Made by a program: the position numbers and the translations under genes
Shown here: in pieces, positions 42,173-51,288 of the stretch
How the letters are laid out: each line of letters starts with the position of its first letter
How positions within the stretch are numbered: position 1 is the stretch's first letter
Assembly: GCA_964609215.1 (NCBI GenBank)
Contig: CAZSQZ010000008.1
Coordinates: 62,001-126,000 of the forward strand
Direction of reading: 5' to 3'
DNA: 64,000 nt
Source: JABDKJ01 sp964609215
GTDB taxonomy: Bacteria > Bacteroidota > Bacteroidia > Flavobacteriales_D > JABDKJ01
Notes under the pieces: generated by a model
What the model saw: the letters and a program-made list of their open reading frames with translations, nothing else
Databases searched by the model: none
What the model was told of the DNA's origin: nothing

Positions 42173-43378
42173 ATGCTGTTTAACAACTATAAAATATTCA
42201 TCTACATTGCATTCTTTGTAGCCATTTACAACCTGTCTAAATGGGTTTCGAAAAGCATAATCCTTAGAAACCTTTTGATCTTTCTTGCCAATATTTTTAT
42301 GCTTCTTACATTGGTCAAAGAGCATACACTTATTGTTCTTTCCATATTGAGCTTATTTGTTTTTATGGTTGGAAAAATACTCCAAAAAAAAAGCTCAAAA
42401 GCCCTTTTGTTTTCCATCCTTTCCTTGATAATAATCTTATTCTCAATTAGAAATTATCCATACTTACATCAAAACCTTTCCGATGGAGTATTCTCATTTC
42501 TAAAAGCTCCAATTCTATCGGTAGAAAAATTGGGTTTATCCTATATTTTATTCAGGTTTGTGCACTATTTGGTGGAATCATCAAAAGGTACTGTTCACAA
42601 TGCGAATTTCATCACATTTCTGAATTACATTTTCTTTTTCCCATCTATTATTGCGGGCCCCATAGATACCTATAACAACTTTCAGTATTGGCTGGGAAAA
42701 AGCAATTTTAAATACCAAAAGTCATTGTTCTTCGCAGGTATCACCAGAATATTTCTTGGTGCATTAAAAACACTTGCAATTGTTCCTTTGGTCATTAAAT
42801 ATGCTACCGATTACACAACTCTAACTTCAGATTACGCTCCCTTTGTTGCGGTTGCTTTAAGTTTAGTGGCTTACTCTGCTTATATCTACTTTGACTTTTC
42901 AGGCTATAGCGATATCGCCATTGGTTCTGCCTATTTAATTGGAATAAAGACACCCGAGAATTTTAACAATCCCTACATCTCACAGAACCTTTCGGAATTT
43001 TGGAAAAGGTGGCATATTACTTTTTCAGATTTTTTAAAACGTTATATTTTCAAACCTTTCATTTCGCTGTTTAATTGGCTTTTTAATCCCAAATACAGAT
43101 TGATAATAACCGTTGCCTGTTATCTGCTAACTTTTGCAATTTGTGGATTATGGCATGGTGATAAGATTAATTTTGTCTATTGGGGACTGTGGCATGGAAT
43201 AGGCTTGTCATTGAACAAAGTATGGTCGGTAAAAATAGAACCTAGAATATCATTTAGTAATACCTTGGCTTACAGATTTGCAAGTATTGCAATCACATTT
43301 ACGTTTGTAACATTTGGATGGATCTTTTTCAATTATTCTGAAGATCAATTGATTGAAATATTTAAGCTATTGATATGA
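42173..43378 (+). CDS. MBOAT family O-acyltransferase (DltB/AlgI type)
   Basis: A 401-residue polytopic membrane protein with about ten helices. The MBOAT signatures are ISQNLSEFWKRWHITFSDFL and the catalytic histidine in CGLWHGDKINFVYWGLWHG. These enzymes move an acyl group across the membrane to a polymer or carrier. The C-terminus ends IFKLLI, without the tyrosine hexapeptide carried by AlgI-like members. Its stop overlaps the DltD-like start (ATGA), and a microprotein that does carry such a hexapeptide follows. Upstream is a 185-bp gap. Confidence 0.92.
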   Translation: MLFNNYKIFIYIAFFVAIYNLSKWVSKSIILRNLLIFLANIFMLLTLVKEHTLIVLSILSLFVFMVGKILQKKSSKALLFSILSLIIILFSIRNYPYLHQNLSDGVFSFLKAPILSVEKLGLSYILFRFVHYLVESSKGTVHNANFITFLNYIFFFPSIIAGPIDTYNNFQYWLGKSNFKYQKSLFFAGITRIFLGALKTLAIVPLVIKYATDYTTLTSDYAPFVAVALSLVAYSAYIYFDFSGYSDIAIGSAYLIGIKTPENFNNPYISQNLSEFWKRWHITFSDFLKRYIFKPFISLFNWLFNPKYRLIITVACYLLTFAICGLWHGDKINFVYWGLWHGIGLSLNKVWSVKIEPRISFSNTLAYRFASIAITFTFVTFGWIFFNYSEDQLIEIFKLLI

Positions 43379-44511
43379 GTTGGATTCAATCATTTTATAA
43401 AACAAAGAACTTGGCTAATAATGGTGTATTTATCTGCTTAAGCCTCGTTCTATTGCTTTCTTTTGGATACCTTATTCCTAACTTTTCTTCAACAAGATTT
43501 GACGAGCAAGTTTATAGTTTGAATGGGTTCAACACCAAACATAATGACCATTCCGAAGTATCCTTATTTTTTCAATCCATTAAAGAAAACGATGGTTTTC
43601 TCGTTTTAGGAACATCTGAAACCACGTCATTAGAAAATGGAAATTATTATGATTTTCTAAATGCTGATGAAGAGATTAATGAAAGTGCTTTTTCTGTTTT
43701 GGCAGGAGCTGGAAGAACCTGTGGAACTCATATTCCTATTTTACTTCACCATAAAAATGAGTTAGAAGGGCTAAAACTCATCTACTTTATCAATCCAGTT
43801 TACTGGAGAACCGACCTCTGCGAACCCAACCTAAATTATTTTAACAGGTATTGTAACTATGCGATGTGTAATTCATTGAACCTAAGCTCAGAAGAAAGAG
43901 CGGATTTTTATGCTCCCGTAAAAACTTATTCTAATGAAATAAATCTTTTTGATAAAAGCATCGCATATTTAGAGCAAGGTTTACGTTCTGCCCGCAGAAA
44001 TTATTTCCACGATTTACGATATAAACTATTCCCTGAAGAATATACTTCGCAGTTTAATTTTGTTTCATCTGTAAAAAGGGACTATTCAGGCAGTTTAGAA
44101 TACGGCAAATTCAATCCGAATTTAATAGACAGCGGCTATAATATCTCTAAGAATTTTATTGAAAAAAATTGGTTTAAACCCATAAATAGTTCTGAAAATT
44201 TCAGATACGTAGAACTCAATGCTTTTATAAAACTATGCAATCAAACAGGAATTGAAGCAACATATATTATTGGCCCTTATAATGAGTTATTTATTAAGAA
44301 ACACGCAGAAAAGGATTTGGAAGACTATAAAAAAACAAGCCAAAGAATAAAACAACTTTTAACTGAAAACAAAGCTGATTTTGTGGATGCTACAGATGTT
44401 TCTCCAGTTTTAGGTGCGTTTGACGACCACCAGCATCATTCCAGTTATGGAGCCTATCTTATTTATCAAAAAATAAAAAGTCATTTCTATGAAGAAAAAA
44501 ACAGTAATTAG
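43375..44511 (+). CDS. DltD-like SGNH-type acyl transferase partner
   Basis: A 378-residue protein with one N-terminal membrane helix (NNGVFICLSLVLLLSFGYLI) and an extracytoplasmic domain. It has the DltD pattern: FLVLGTSETTSLEN (catalytic Ser in GTSE), VLAGAGRTCGTHIPILLHHK, KLIYFINPVYWRT and the C-terminal D-x-x-H in FDDHQHHSSYGAYLIYQKI. In Gram-positives DltD moves D-alanine from DltX to teichoic acid. Here no dltA or dltC is nearby, so acyl group and polymer are unknown. It overlaps the MBOAT gene by four bases. Confidence 0.8.
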   Translation: MSWIQSFYKTKNLANNGVFICLSLVLLLSFGYLIPNFSSTRFDEQVYSLNGFNTKHNDHSEVSLFFQSIKENDGFLVLGTSETTSLENGNYYDFLNADEEINESAFSVLAGAGRTCGTHIPILLHHKNELEGLKLIYFINPVYWRTDLCEPNLNYFNRYCNYAMCNSLNLSSEERADFYAPVKTYSNEINLFDKSIAYLEQGLRSARRNYFHDLRYKLFPEEYTSQFNFVSSVKRDYSGSLEYGKFNPNLIDSGYNISKNFIEKNWFKPINSSENFRYVELNAFIKLCNQTGIEATYIIGPYNELFIKKHAEKDLEDYKKTSQRIKQLLTENKADFVDATDVSPVLGAFDDHQHHSSYGAYLIYQKIKSHFYEEKNSN

Positions 44512-44605
44512 TTTTATCAGCAAAGTCTTGATTTTATTTGCCTTGGTTTATTTACTGATCTCTCTAAAAGGCGAAGACATAGAGTATTTATATGGAAATT
44601 TTTAA
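44489..44605 (+). CDS. DltX-like single-pass membrane microprotein with C-terminal acyl-shuttle-type hexapeptide
   Basis: A 38-residue frame from an ATG that overlaps the end of the DltD-like gene by 23 bases. It starts MKKKTVISFISKV, has one helix (KVLILFALVYLLISL) with positive charges on the N-terminal side, so the C-terminus should be outside, and ends KGEDIEYLYGNF. The last six residues (Y-L-Y-G-N-F) fit the F/Y-x-Y-x-x-F pattern that I recall for the tyrosine acyl shuttle of DltX and the C-termini of AlgI-type MBOATs. The adjoining MBOAT lacks such a tail. Too short for usual gene finding. Confidence 0.75.
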   Translation: MKKKTVISFISKVLILFALVYLLISLKGEDIEYLYGNF

Positions 44606-44655
44606 GCCATAGAAAAGACCTTTCTTTAATTGGCTTTTGTTTAAGACCCAGAAAA

Positions 44656-45210
44656 TTACTTAACAACTAAACCCTCTTCCTTAATCTTAATTAGAGCAAA
44701 TAATGCATAGTTCATCATATCCTGATAATTGGCATCTATGCCTTCTGAAATAATGGTTTCGCCTTCATTATCTTCAATCTGCTTCACTCTTAAAATTTTC
44801 ATAAGAATGAGATCAGTTAAGGATGAAACACGCATATCTCTCCAAGCTTCACCATAATCATGATTCTTTTTAATCATTAAATCTCGGCTAGTTTCGGATT
44901 GCTTTTTATAATGTTTTCTGGCTTCCTCATGACTCAATTCTAGGTCTTGATCTGAAATTAATTCCAACTGAATCAAAGCCATTACCGCATAATTAACAAT
45001 ACCAATAAATTCATTTGGAATATCCTCTCCAACTTTATTCTGTCCTGTTTTCTGAATTGTACGAATTCTGTTCGCCTTAATAAAGATTTGATCCGTTAAT
45101 GAAGAGGTTCTAAGTATTCTCCATGCAGAACCATAGTCCTTCATCTTTTTCATAAAGATGTCTTCACATTTACTTAAGGCAAAGTCGTATTGTTCCAATG
45201 TTTTTTCCAA
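44656..45210 (-). CDS. DUF1599 (nucleotide-modification-associated) domain protein
   Basis: A protein of about 184 residues made of two similar halves, each with MKK/MIKK-x-x-DYG-x-AWR-x-x-R-x-SSLTD (about residues 22-40 and 112-130), the DUF1599 signature. The start is unclear: the frame runs to a TTG at 45237, but that overlaps the divergent folP start, so the TTG at 45210 is used. In Bacteroidota this gene is usually divergent from folP, suggesting a link to nucleotide or folate metabolism, though no reaction is established. Confidence 0.8.
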   Translation of the reverse strand: MEKTLEQYDFALSKCEDIFMKKMKDYGSAWRILRTSSLTDQIFIKANRIRTIQKTGQNKVGEDIPNEFIGIVNYAVMALIQLELISDQDLELSHEEARKHYKKQSETSRDLMIKKNHDYGEAWRDMRVSSLTDLILMKILRVKQIEDNEGETIISEGIDANYQDMMNYALFALIKIKEEGLVVK

Positions 45211-45225
45211 ATTTGAAGCTTGAAA

Positions 45226-46083
45226 ATGAGCGAGCAAGATACCCTTTTTTCAAGCAATTTTTCTCTTAATTTAAAAGGGAAACTTTTCGATTTATCCACG
45301 CCCTTGGTAATGGGAATTTTAAATCTTACCGAAGATTCTTTTTTTGATGGTGGCAAATATAATAGCCTAGAAAAAGCACTAGTCCAAAGTGAAAAGATAC
45401 TATCTGAAGGTGCTAAAATACTAGATATTGGAGCAGCATCCAGTCGTCCTGGAGCGGAATCAATTTCACCAGAAGACGAGCTTAAAAAGCTCATCCCATT
45501 TGTAGAAAAAGTAAAAAGTAAATTTCCAGATGCTGTATTATCCATAGATACTTTTCATTCAAAAGTTGCTAGAGAATGCATTGAAGCTGGAGCACATATT
45601 ATCAACGATATTTCAGGAGGACAATTTGATGAAAATATGTTTGATACTATTGCCGAATTAAATGTGCCATATATTCTTATGCATATTCAAGGTAATCCTC
45701 AAAATATGCAGATTGCCCCCAGTTACGAGAATGTCGTTCTTGATATTGCCAATTACTTTAATGAAAAGATAGATATTCTAAAGAAAAAAGGTGTTAAAGA
45801 CATCATTATTGATCCAGGATTTGGTTTTGGAAAAACTATTGAGGATAACTATGATATACTCAACAACTTGAATCACTTTAAAATGCTTAATAAATGCATT
45901 CTAGCCGGAATTTCAAGAAAATCGATGATATATAAGCCCTTAAACATTGAACCTAAAGATACCCTGAATGCTACATCAGCACTGCATATCATTGCATTGG
46001 AAAGAGGCGCAACAATTTTAAGGGTTCACGATGTAAAAGAAGCTTTTGAATGTATTCAATTGCATCAAATGCTTGAAGCCTAA
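45226..46083 (+). CDS. folP: Dihydropteroate synthase
   Basis: A 285-residue folate-biosynthesis enzyme that joins p-aminobenzoate to dihydropterin pyrophosphate and is the sulfonamide target. The ATG at 45226 (MSEQDTLFSSNF) is chosen. Motifs are LVMGILNLTEDSFFDGGKYN, ILDIGAASSRPGAESISPED, HIINDISGG and IIIDPGFGFGKTIEDNYD, with the C-terminal ILRVHDVKE. No duplication or insertion near the sulfonamide-binding loop is evident. Confidence 0.95.
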   Translation: MSEQDTLFSSNFSLNLKGKLFDLSTPLVMGILNLTEDSFFDGGKYNSLEKALVQSEKILSEGAKILDIGAASSRPGAESISPEDELKKLIPFVEKVKSKFPDAVLSIDTFHSKVARECIEAGAHIINDISGGQFDENMFDTIAELNVPYILMHIQGNPQNMQIAPSYENVVLDIANYFNEKIDILKKKGVKDIIIDPGFGFGKTIEDNYDILNNLNHFKMLNKCILAGISRKSMIYKPLNIEPKDTLNATSALHIIALERGATILRVHDVKEAFECIQLHQMLEA

Positions 46084-46294
46084 TTCTATTGAAAATCAGT
46101 GACTTATTACATTTTGACTAGTCTAAAAAGTAAATTGGATGTATTCGAAAATTTACTTAATACTGGATAAAGTTAAAAATTGGCTTTTAAATAGTTGATA
46201 ACCAGCATTTTATTTAGTAACTTTTATAATTGATTATTCAACATAAATATCATTTAGTTAAACAGAATTTTTTCATGACTGCCAAATTCTTAAC

Positions 46295-46302
46295 TACTTT
46301 TG
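46295..46302 (+). promoter_or_regulatory. Candidate -7 element of the lamin-tail T9SS gene
   Basis: TACTTTTG matches TANNTTTG exactly, 23 bp before the GTG start codon at 46325. The rest of the gap 46084-46294 is AT-rich with no other structure recognised. Confidence 0.35.
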
Positions 46303-46324
46303 TATTTGGTTCAGTAGGTTAACC

Positions 46325-48859
46325 GTGAAAAACAAAATTTATATACTAACAACCATTTTTCTATTGGTCTGTGCAATTGTGCAGAGTCAAATAATTATTT
46401 CAGAATTATTCACTGCAAGTAATACTGACATCACACTAAGAAATGAGAAGTATGTTGAGATATATAACCCTTTATCATGTGAAGTTTCATTGGATGGTTG
46501 GGAACTAGAAATTATCTCTAATTGTAACATAACCCTTTTATATGATTTAAGTGGACTGACTATAGGGGGCAATCAAGCTATGCGATTTAGCAGTTCAGAT
46601 GCAACACTTTTTCAAACTGCTGCAATTCCAGGTTTTAATTATGCCAATAATTCCGGAAATTTAAATCTGCAATGGAATGGTCAACAAAGAGATGGAGCAA
46701 GACTAATTAATCCTGCAGGGACAACTGAAGATTTTGCTTTGCCAAATAACAATGCGAATTGTGGTCTTACAATTGGTTTTTATCAAAATGCAAGATTAAT
46801 AAGACAAGCCAATATTTGTCAAGGCAATACTACATTCAGTTTTGCGGAATGGTCATTAGTTTCGGTTGCAACCATAGGAAATTTACCAGTTTTTCCAACA
46901 CATAATATTACATGTATTCCACCACCAATTGGAACAGCGGGATTATGGACTGGAGCTTCTGATAACGATTGGCACAATTGTTCCAACTGGAGCGACTTCC
47001 AAATTCCAAATGCAACAACGGATGTTGTAATTGATGATTCCGCAAATAATTTCTGTTTAATATCTTCAGCAAATGCAGTTTGCAATAGCCTTACTGTTTC
47101 AGGTTCTACGGCAAGCGATATCTCACTTCAAATTATCAATAATTTTGAACTAGACGTCTTTGAAGATGCGTCTATATTAAGAGATGGAGGTGACGGGTTT
47201 TCAGCCATCATTCTGGATAATGGAATACTGGATATAAGCGGAGACTTAAACATCACACTTAATAGCCCTATTACTACTTCTAGCATATTCATTAATTTAA
47301 GTGCAGGTGCTGCAAACCTCTTAACTTGTGATGACATCATCAGTCAGAATTTAAGTCCTGTATTCAATACCATTGATTTCAATATGGATGCCAATAGTGG
47401 CAATATCCAATGTGATAATTTTACTTTAACTGGTAATGGAATAAATGGAACAAATGATTTTAACGCTTCTTTTGGAATTTCTTCTAGCACTTTAGAAATT
47501 GATGAGGACTTAACTATTTCTAATCAAGGTAGAATGGATTTTAGATCTGGTAATCTAAATATTTCTGGGCATCTTCATGATAATAATATTTCCAGTTCTG
47601 GAATTATTTTTAGCCTCACCAATAGCACATATCAGTTCAAAGGTAGCGCAGATCAGACCATTAATTCATTTCACACCATACGTTTAAACAATATGAGTTT
47701 GCTTAACGTGTTAGGAGCCTCTGTAATCTTAAATACAGATGTTGAAATAAATGGAGCCTTGAATCTTGGAAACGATTTTATACAACTGAACGATCAGGTA
47801 CTTTTCATTGAAGATAATGACCCAAGTGCAGTATTTGGCTCAGGCGGTATTGTTTGCGAGTCTCAAACATTTGCTGGTAGAATTGATTGGTATGTAGGAG
47901 ATAATCCAGACTTATATACTTTTCCATTTGCAACAGCTGTAGGTGGAACGGTTATCCCATTCATTTTTGATATGACCATGGGTGAAACAGATAGAGTTGA
48001 AGTTTCTACTTATGGGACAGGGCAAAATAATCTCCCCTATCCTCCAGGTGTTACCAGTCTGGACAATATTACCAGCCCTGGCTTTGCAGGTTCCGTAGTT
48101 GACCGTTGGTGGTTAATAGAAGCTCCAGATGAAGGTAATTTATTGGTAGATGTGACGTTTACTTATGCCAATAGTGAAGAACATATTATGGGCTGCGTGG
48201 CTTGTACGAATGCAAAAAGACATACCGGAACCATGTGGGAAACTGGTTTTCAAGATAACACTCCTGTTTATAATGATCCACCCTTCTTTCATCAGGTAGG
48301 CATTCAGGGAATATCAACATTTTCTCCATGGGGTATTTCTACCCTAAATGAACCTCTTCCTGTTGAGCTTCTAAATTTCGAAGTTAAACTAATTGACCAA
48401 TCCAAAACAGAGTTAAACTGGGATACGGGAAGTGAGATAAATACTGCTCTTTTTGAAATAGAACGCAGTATTAACGGCTTAGATTTTACAAATATTGGCA
48501 ATGTACTCGCTTCTGGAAATAGCAGTGAATTGATCCATTATAATTTTCTGGATGAAAAACCATTTAATGGTGAAAACTACTACCGTTTAAAGATGCTGGA
48601 TTTGAATGGAGATTATGAATACTCTAATACAAAAGTGGTTGATATTCGCTTAGAAAATATAACTATTCAATCCATTGAAAATGGATATTTCATTAGTACG
48701 GAAAGAAATGTGGAATTTACGCTATACGATTTAGGAGGCAGATTGATATCCAAACAAAATTCAAATTTTATTCTTTTTGAAAATCTAAGCCCTGGACTAT
48801 ATTTCTTGGAAGTGAGAGAAGGAAATGAAATAATAGAAAGTTTTAAGCTTCTTTTCTAA
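46325..48859 (+). CDS. T9SS-exported protein with lamin-tail domain
   Basis: An 844-residue secreted protein from a GTG start. After a signal peptide (KIYILTTIFLLVCAIVQS) there is a lamin-tail (LTD) domain at about 23-150 (IIISELFTASNTDI, EKYVEIYNPLSCEVSLDGWE). A following module begins WTGASDNDWHNCSNWSDFQI, often preceding adhesin-like beta regions in this phylum, then a long beta-helix-like segment rich in Asn and Asp. The C-terminus has PVELLNFEVKLIDQSKTELN (Fn3-like) and a T9SS sorting domain with LSPGLYFLEVREG. It is likely a surface adhesin or matrix protein. Confidence 0.78.
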   Translation: MKNKIYILTTIFLLVCAIVQSQIIISELFTASNTDITLRNEKYVEIYNPLSCEVSLDGWELEIISNCNITLLYDLSGLTIGGNQAMRFSSSDATLFQTAAIPGFNYANNSGNLNLQWNGQQRDGARLINPAGTTEDFALPNNNANCGLTIGFYQNARLIRQANICQGNTTFSFAEWSLVSVATIGNLPVFPTHNITCIPPPIGTAGLWTGASDNDWHNCSNWSDFQIPNATTDVVIDDSANNFCLISSANAVCNSLTVSGSTASDISLQIINNFELDVFEDASILRDGGDGFSAIILDNGILDISGDLNITLNSPITTSSIFINLSAGAANLLTCDDIISQNLSPVFNTIDFNMDANSGNIQCDNFTLTGNGINGTNDFNASFGISSSTLEIDEDLTISNQGRMDFRSGNLNISGHLHDNNISSSGIIFSLTNSTYQFKGSADQTINSFHTIRLNNMSLLNVLGASVILNTDVEINGALNLGNDFIQLNDQVLFIEDNDPSAVFGSGGIVCESQTFAGRIDWYVGDNPDLYTFPFATAVGGTVIPFIFDMTMGETDRVEVSTYGTGQNNLPYPPGVTSLDNITSPGFAGSVVDRWWLIEAPDEGNLLVDVTFTYANSEEHIMGCVACTNAKRHTGTMWETGFQDNTPVYNDPPFFHQVGIQGISTFSPWGISTLNEPLPVELLNFEVKLIDQSKTELNWDTGSEINTALFEIERSINGLDFTNIGNVLASGNSSELIHYNFLDEKPFNGENYYRLKMLDLNGDYEYSNTKVVDIRLENITIQSIENGYFISTERNVEFTLYDLGGRLISKQNSNFILFENLSPGLYFLEVREGNEIIESFKLLF

Positions 48860-48868
48860 AAACTAGAT

Positions 48869-49435
48869 TTAATTCTGTTCTATCTTCTCCTTGTTTTTTT
48901 CCTGAAGGAACTTCGCTAAATCCTCATCAGATAAGTCAATCATATTGTTTTCAAGCATCGCTTTAGCATCTTTTCCAAACTTATGATCTGGATATTTATC
49001 CGCAACTTCCTTATAGACTCTTTTTGCATTATTCTTATCCTTTAGATCGCTATCATAAACCACCGCCATCATAAAATGACTATCTACATAATTTTTAAAA
49101 TCTGGATAGCTGTCTAAAATTCTCTGGTAAATAGAGATAGCTTCAGGAAAACTCTTTAAGCCCCTTGCCATATTTGCCGCTCGGAAACAATAATCAGCTG
49201 AAAGCTCATCATTTGGATAAGTTGTAGCATAAGCTAGATAAGCATCTTTCAATCTTCTCATGGAAGGCTCGTGTAAACCATTCGTTTTCTCAAACAAAAA
49301 GGTTTCCATGCTGTCTATTTCATTCTTAAGCACACTTGAGTTTACCTCTCCAGCTACTGTCGGCTCAGAAGAACATGAACTAACAAAAAGACCAATTACC
49401 ATGGCTAACATTCCTATTCCTGCGAGTCTTTTCAT
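48869..49435 (-). CDS. TPR-repeat lipoprotein
   Basis: A 188-residue protein with a lipoprotein signal (LAMVIGLFVSSCSS, Cys near residue 21) and three TPR-like helical repeats, for example SADYCFRAANMARGLKSFPE and FMMAVVYDSDLKDKNNAKRV. It probably serves as a periplasmic or outer-membrane scaffolding protein. Its start overlaps the peptide deformylase stop by four bases (ATGA), so it is the third gene of a ruvX-def-TPR operon. Confidence 0.8.
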   Translation of the reverse strand: MKRLAGIGMLAMVIGLFVSSCSSEPTVAGEVNSSVLKNEIDSMETFLFEKTNGLHEPSMRRLKDAYLAYATTYPNDELSADYCFRAANMARGLKSFPEAISIYQRILDSYPDFKNYVDSHFMMAVVYDSDLKDKNNAKRVYKEVADKYPDHKFGKDAKAMLENNMIDLSDEDLAKFLQEKNKEKIEQN

Positions 49436-50010
49436 TTTTTGTAAAATTTCATTTTATATTTTAAATCAATATTCCCTTTAGAAATATCATTTAATTTTCC
49501 TTTCAATAACCTTCTTTTCAAAGGACTCATTCTATCCGTAAATAAAGTTCCCTCGATATGATCATATTCGTGCTGCACTATCCTTGCAGCCAGACCAGAA
49601 AGCTTCTCTTCCTTCAATTCCCAATTCTCATCGTAATATTCAATGAGCACATCAGGTTTTCTCATAATCTCTTCACGAATATCAGGAATACTCAAGCAGC
49701 CTTCGTGAAAGCCCCACTTCTCCCCTTCTTCTTCTAATACAATAGGATTGATAAACACCCTTTGGAAATTAGAAAGAAATTCCCGTTCTGTTTCTTCTAA
49801 TTCTTCATCCTCAGAAAAAGGTGAAGCATCTACTATAAAAAGCCGAATTGATTTTCCGATCTGTGGAGCAGCTAAGCCTACACCACTTGCATTGTTCATT
49901 GTTTCGAACATATTTGCAATAATATCTTCCAAACCTTCATGGTCTTCCTCTATCTCCGAACATCTTTTTTTAAGAACGGGATCTCCGTATGCAACAATTG
50001 GGTATATCAT
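49432..50010 (-). CDS. def: Peptide deformylase
   Basis: A 192-residue metalloenzyme that removes the formyl group from nascent peptides. All three motifs are present: GVGLAAPQIG, EGCLSIPDIR (metal-binding Cys) and QHEYDHIEG (metal-binding His pair and catalytic Glu). The gene is 23 bp downstream of ruvX and overlaps the TPR lipoprotein gene. Confidence 0.97.
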   Translation of the reverse strand: MIYPIVAYGDPVLKKRCSEIEEDHEGLEDIIANMFETMNNASGVGLAAPQIGKSIRLFIVDASPFSEDEELEETEREFLSNFQRVFINPIVLEEEGEKWGFHEGCLSIPDIREEIMRKPDVLIEYYDENWELKEEKLSGLAARIVQHEYDHIEGTLFTDRMSPLKRRLLKGKLNDISKGNIDLKYKMKFYKK

Positions 50011-50033
50011 TTTTTCGTGTGCAAAATTAAAAT

Positions 50034-50450
50034 TTATCGGCTTTTAGAGGCCATATAAGACTGTAAAAGTATCACTGCACTTGTCTCGTCTAATAGAGAC
50101 TTGTTTTTTCTAATTTTCTTGCTTGCTCCTGTCTGTATTAAACTCTGTAATGCCATTTTCGAAGTAAACCTTTCATCGAAAAGTACACAATCACAGGAGG
50201 AAAGCCTTGATTTCAGCTCTTCAAATATTTTTTTTACCTCAGCAGTAATGTGTGTATCTGACTGATCCAAATTGGTTGGAAGACCCAACACTACTTCAGA
50301 AACATCATCCTGCTCTACTTTTTCCAACAAAAAAGGAATCAATTCTTTTGGGCCAACAGTTGTTAGTGGAGACGCGATAATCTGCAATTCATCAGTAATT
50401 GCAATACCGCATCTTTTTTTCCCGTAGTCTATAGCTATGATTTTACTCAA
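50034..50450 (-). CDS. ruvX: Putative pre-16S rRNA nuclease / Holliday junction resolvase YqgF
   Basis: A 138-residue RNase H-fold protein. Motifs are IAIDYGKKRCGIAITDEL (first catalytic Asp), EVVLGLPTNLDQSDTHITA and DERFTSKMA (with the later acidic residue). Homologues mature the 5' end of 16S rRNA and were earlier proposed to resolve Holliday junctions. It is the first gene of the minus-strand operon and divergent from dapD, with 31 bp between the starts. Confidence 0.93.
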   Translation of the reverse strand: MSKIIAIDYGKKRCGIAITDELQIIASPLTTVGPKELIPFLLEKVEQDDVSEVVLGLPTNLDQSDTHITAEVKKIFEELKSRLSSCDCVLFDERFTSKMALQSLIQTGASKKIRKNKSLLDETSAVILLQSYMASKSR

Positions 50451-50481
50451 TCGATTAAATTTGCCCTCCTAAAATTTAAGG

Positions 50482-51288
50482 ATGCGCGAAATTATCGAAA
50501 AAGCTTGGGAAGACCGTTCAATCTTGCAAGAGAATGCAACACAAGAGGCAATTCGCTCTATTATTCAGAAGTTAGATGTTGGTGAATTAAGAGTTGCAGA
50601 GCCAGATGGAGATAGCTGGAAAGTAAACGATTGGGTAAAAAAAGCGGTGATTATGTATTTTCCTATTTGTAAAATGGAAACTATAGAAGTGGGTCCTTTT
50701 GAATTTCACGATAAAATTCCACTTAAAAGAAATTATGCTGACAAAGGAGTTCGGGTTGTTCCTCATGCTATTTCCAGAGAAGGCTGTTTTATCGCTAGTG
50801 GCACAATTCTTATGCCTTCCTATGTAAATATTGGAGCTTATGTAGATTCCGGAACTATGGTAGATACTTGGGCAACAGTAGGTTCTTGTGCTCAAATAGG
50901 AAAGAATGTTCATCTCAGTGGTGGTGTCGGTATAGGTGGAGTTCTCGAACCTGTGCAAGCCAGCCCTGTTATTATTGAAGACAATTGCTTTATCGGTTCC
51001 AGATGTATTGTAGTTGAAGGTGTACACGTAAAAAAAGAAGCCGTTTTGGGAGCGGGTGTTACTTTAACCAAAAGCACAAAAATCATTGATGTTTCTGGAT
51101 CTGAACCTATAGAATACAATGGAGAAATTCCGGAGCGATCAGTAGTGATTCCCGGAATGCGTACTAAAAAGTTTCCGGCAGGTGAGTATAATGTTCCTGT
51201 GGCTTTAATCATTGGAAAAAGAAAAGAAAGCACGGATAAGAAAACTTCTTTAAATGATGCGCTTCGCGATCATTCAGTAGCTGTTTAA
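50482..51288 (+). CDS. dapD: 2,3,4,5-tetrahydropyridine-2,6-dicarboxylate N-succinyltransferase
   Basis: A 268-residue trimeric enzyme of lysine and diaminopimelate biosynthesis. The left-handed parallel beta-helix is visible as repeated hexapeptides (VNIGAYVDSGTMVDTWATVG, AQIGKNVHLSGGVGIGGVLE, CFIGSRCIVVEGVHVKKEAV). Length agrees with E. coli DapD (274 aa). The next gene starts directly at its stop codon, with no gap. Confidence 0.95.
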   Translation: MREIIEKAWEDRSILQENATQEAIRSIIQKLDVGELRVAEPDGDSWKVNDWVKKAVIMYFPICKMETIEVGPFEFHDKIPLKRNYADKGVRVVPHAISREGCFIASGTILMPSYVNIGAYVDSGTMVDTWATVGSCAQIGKNVHLSGGVGIGGVLEPVQASPVIIEDNCFIGSRCIVVEGVHVKKEAVLGAGVTLTKSTKIIDVSGSEPIEYNGEIPERSVVIPGMRTKKFPAGEYNVPVALIIGKRKESTDKKTSLNDALRDHSVAV

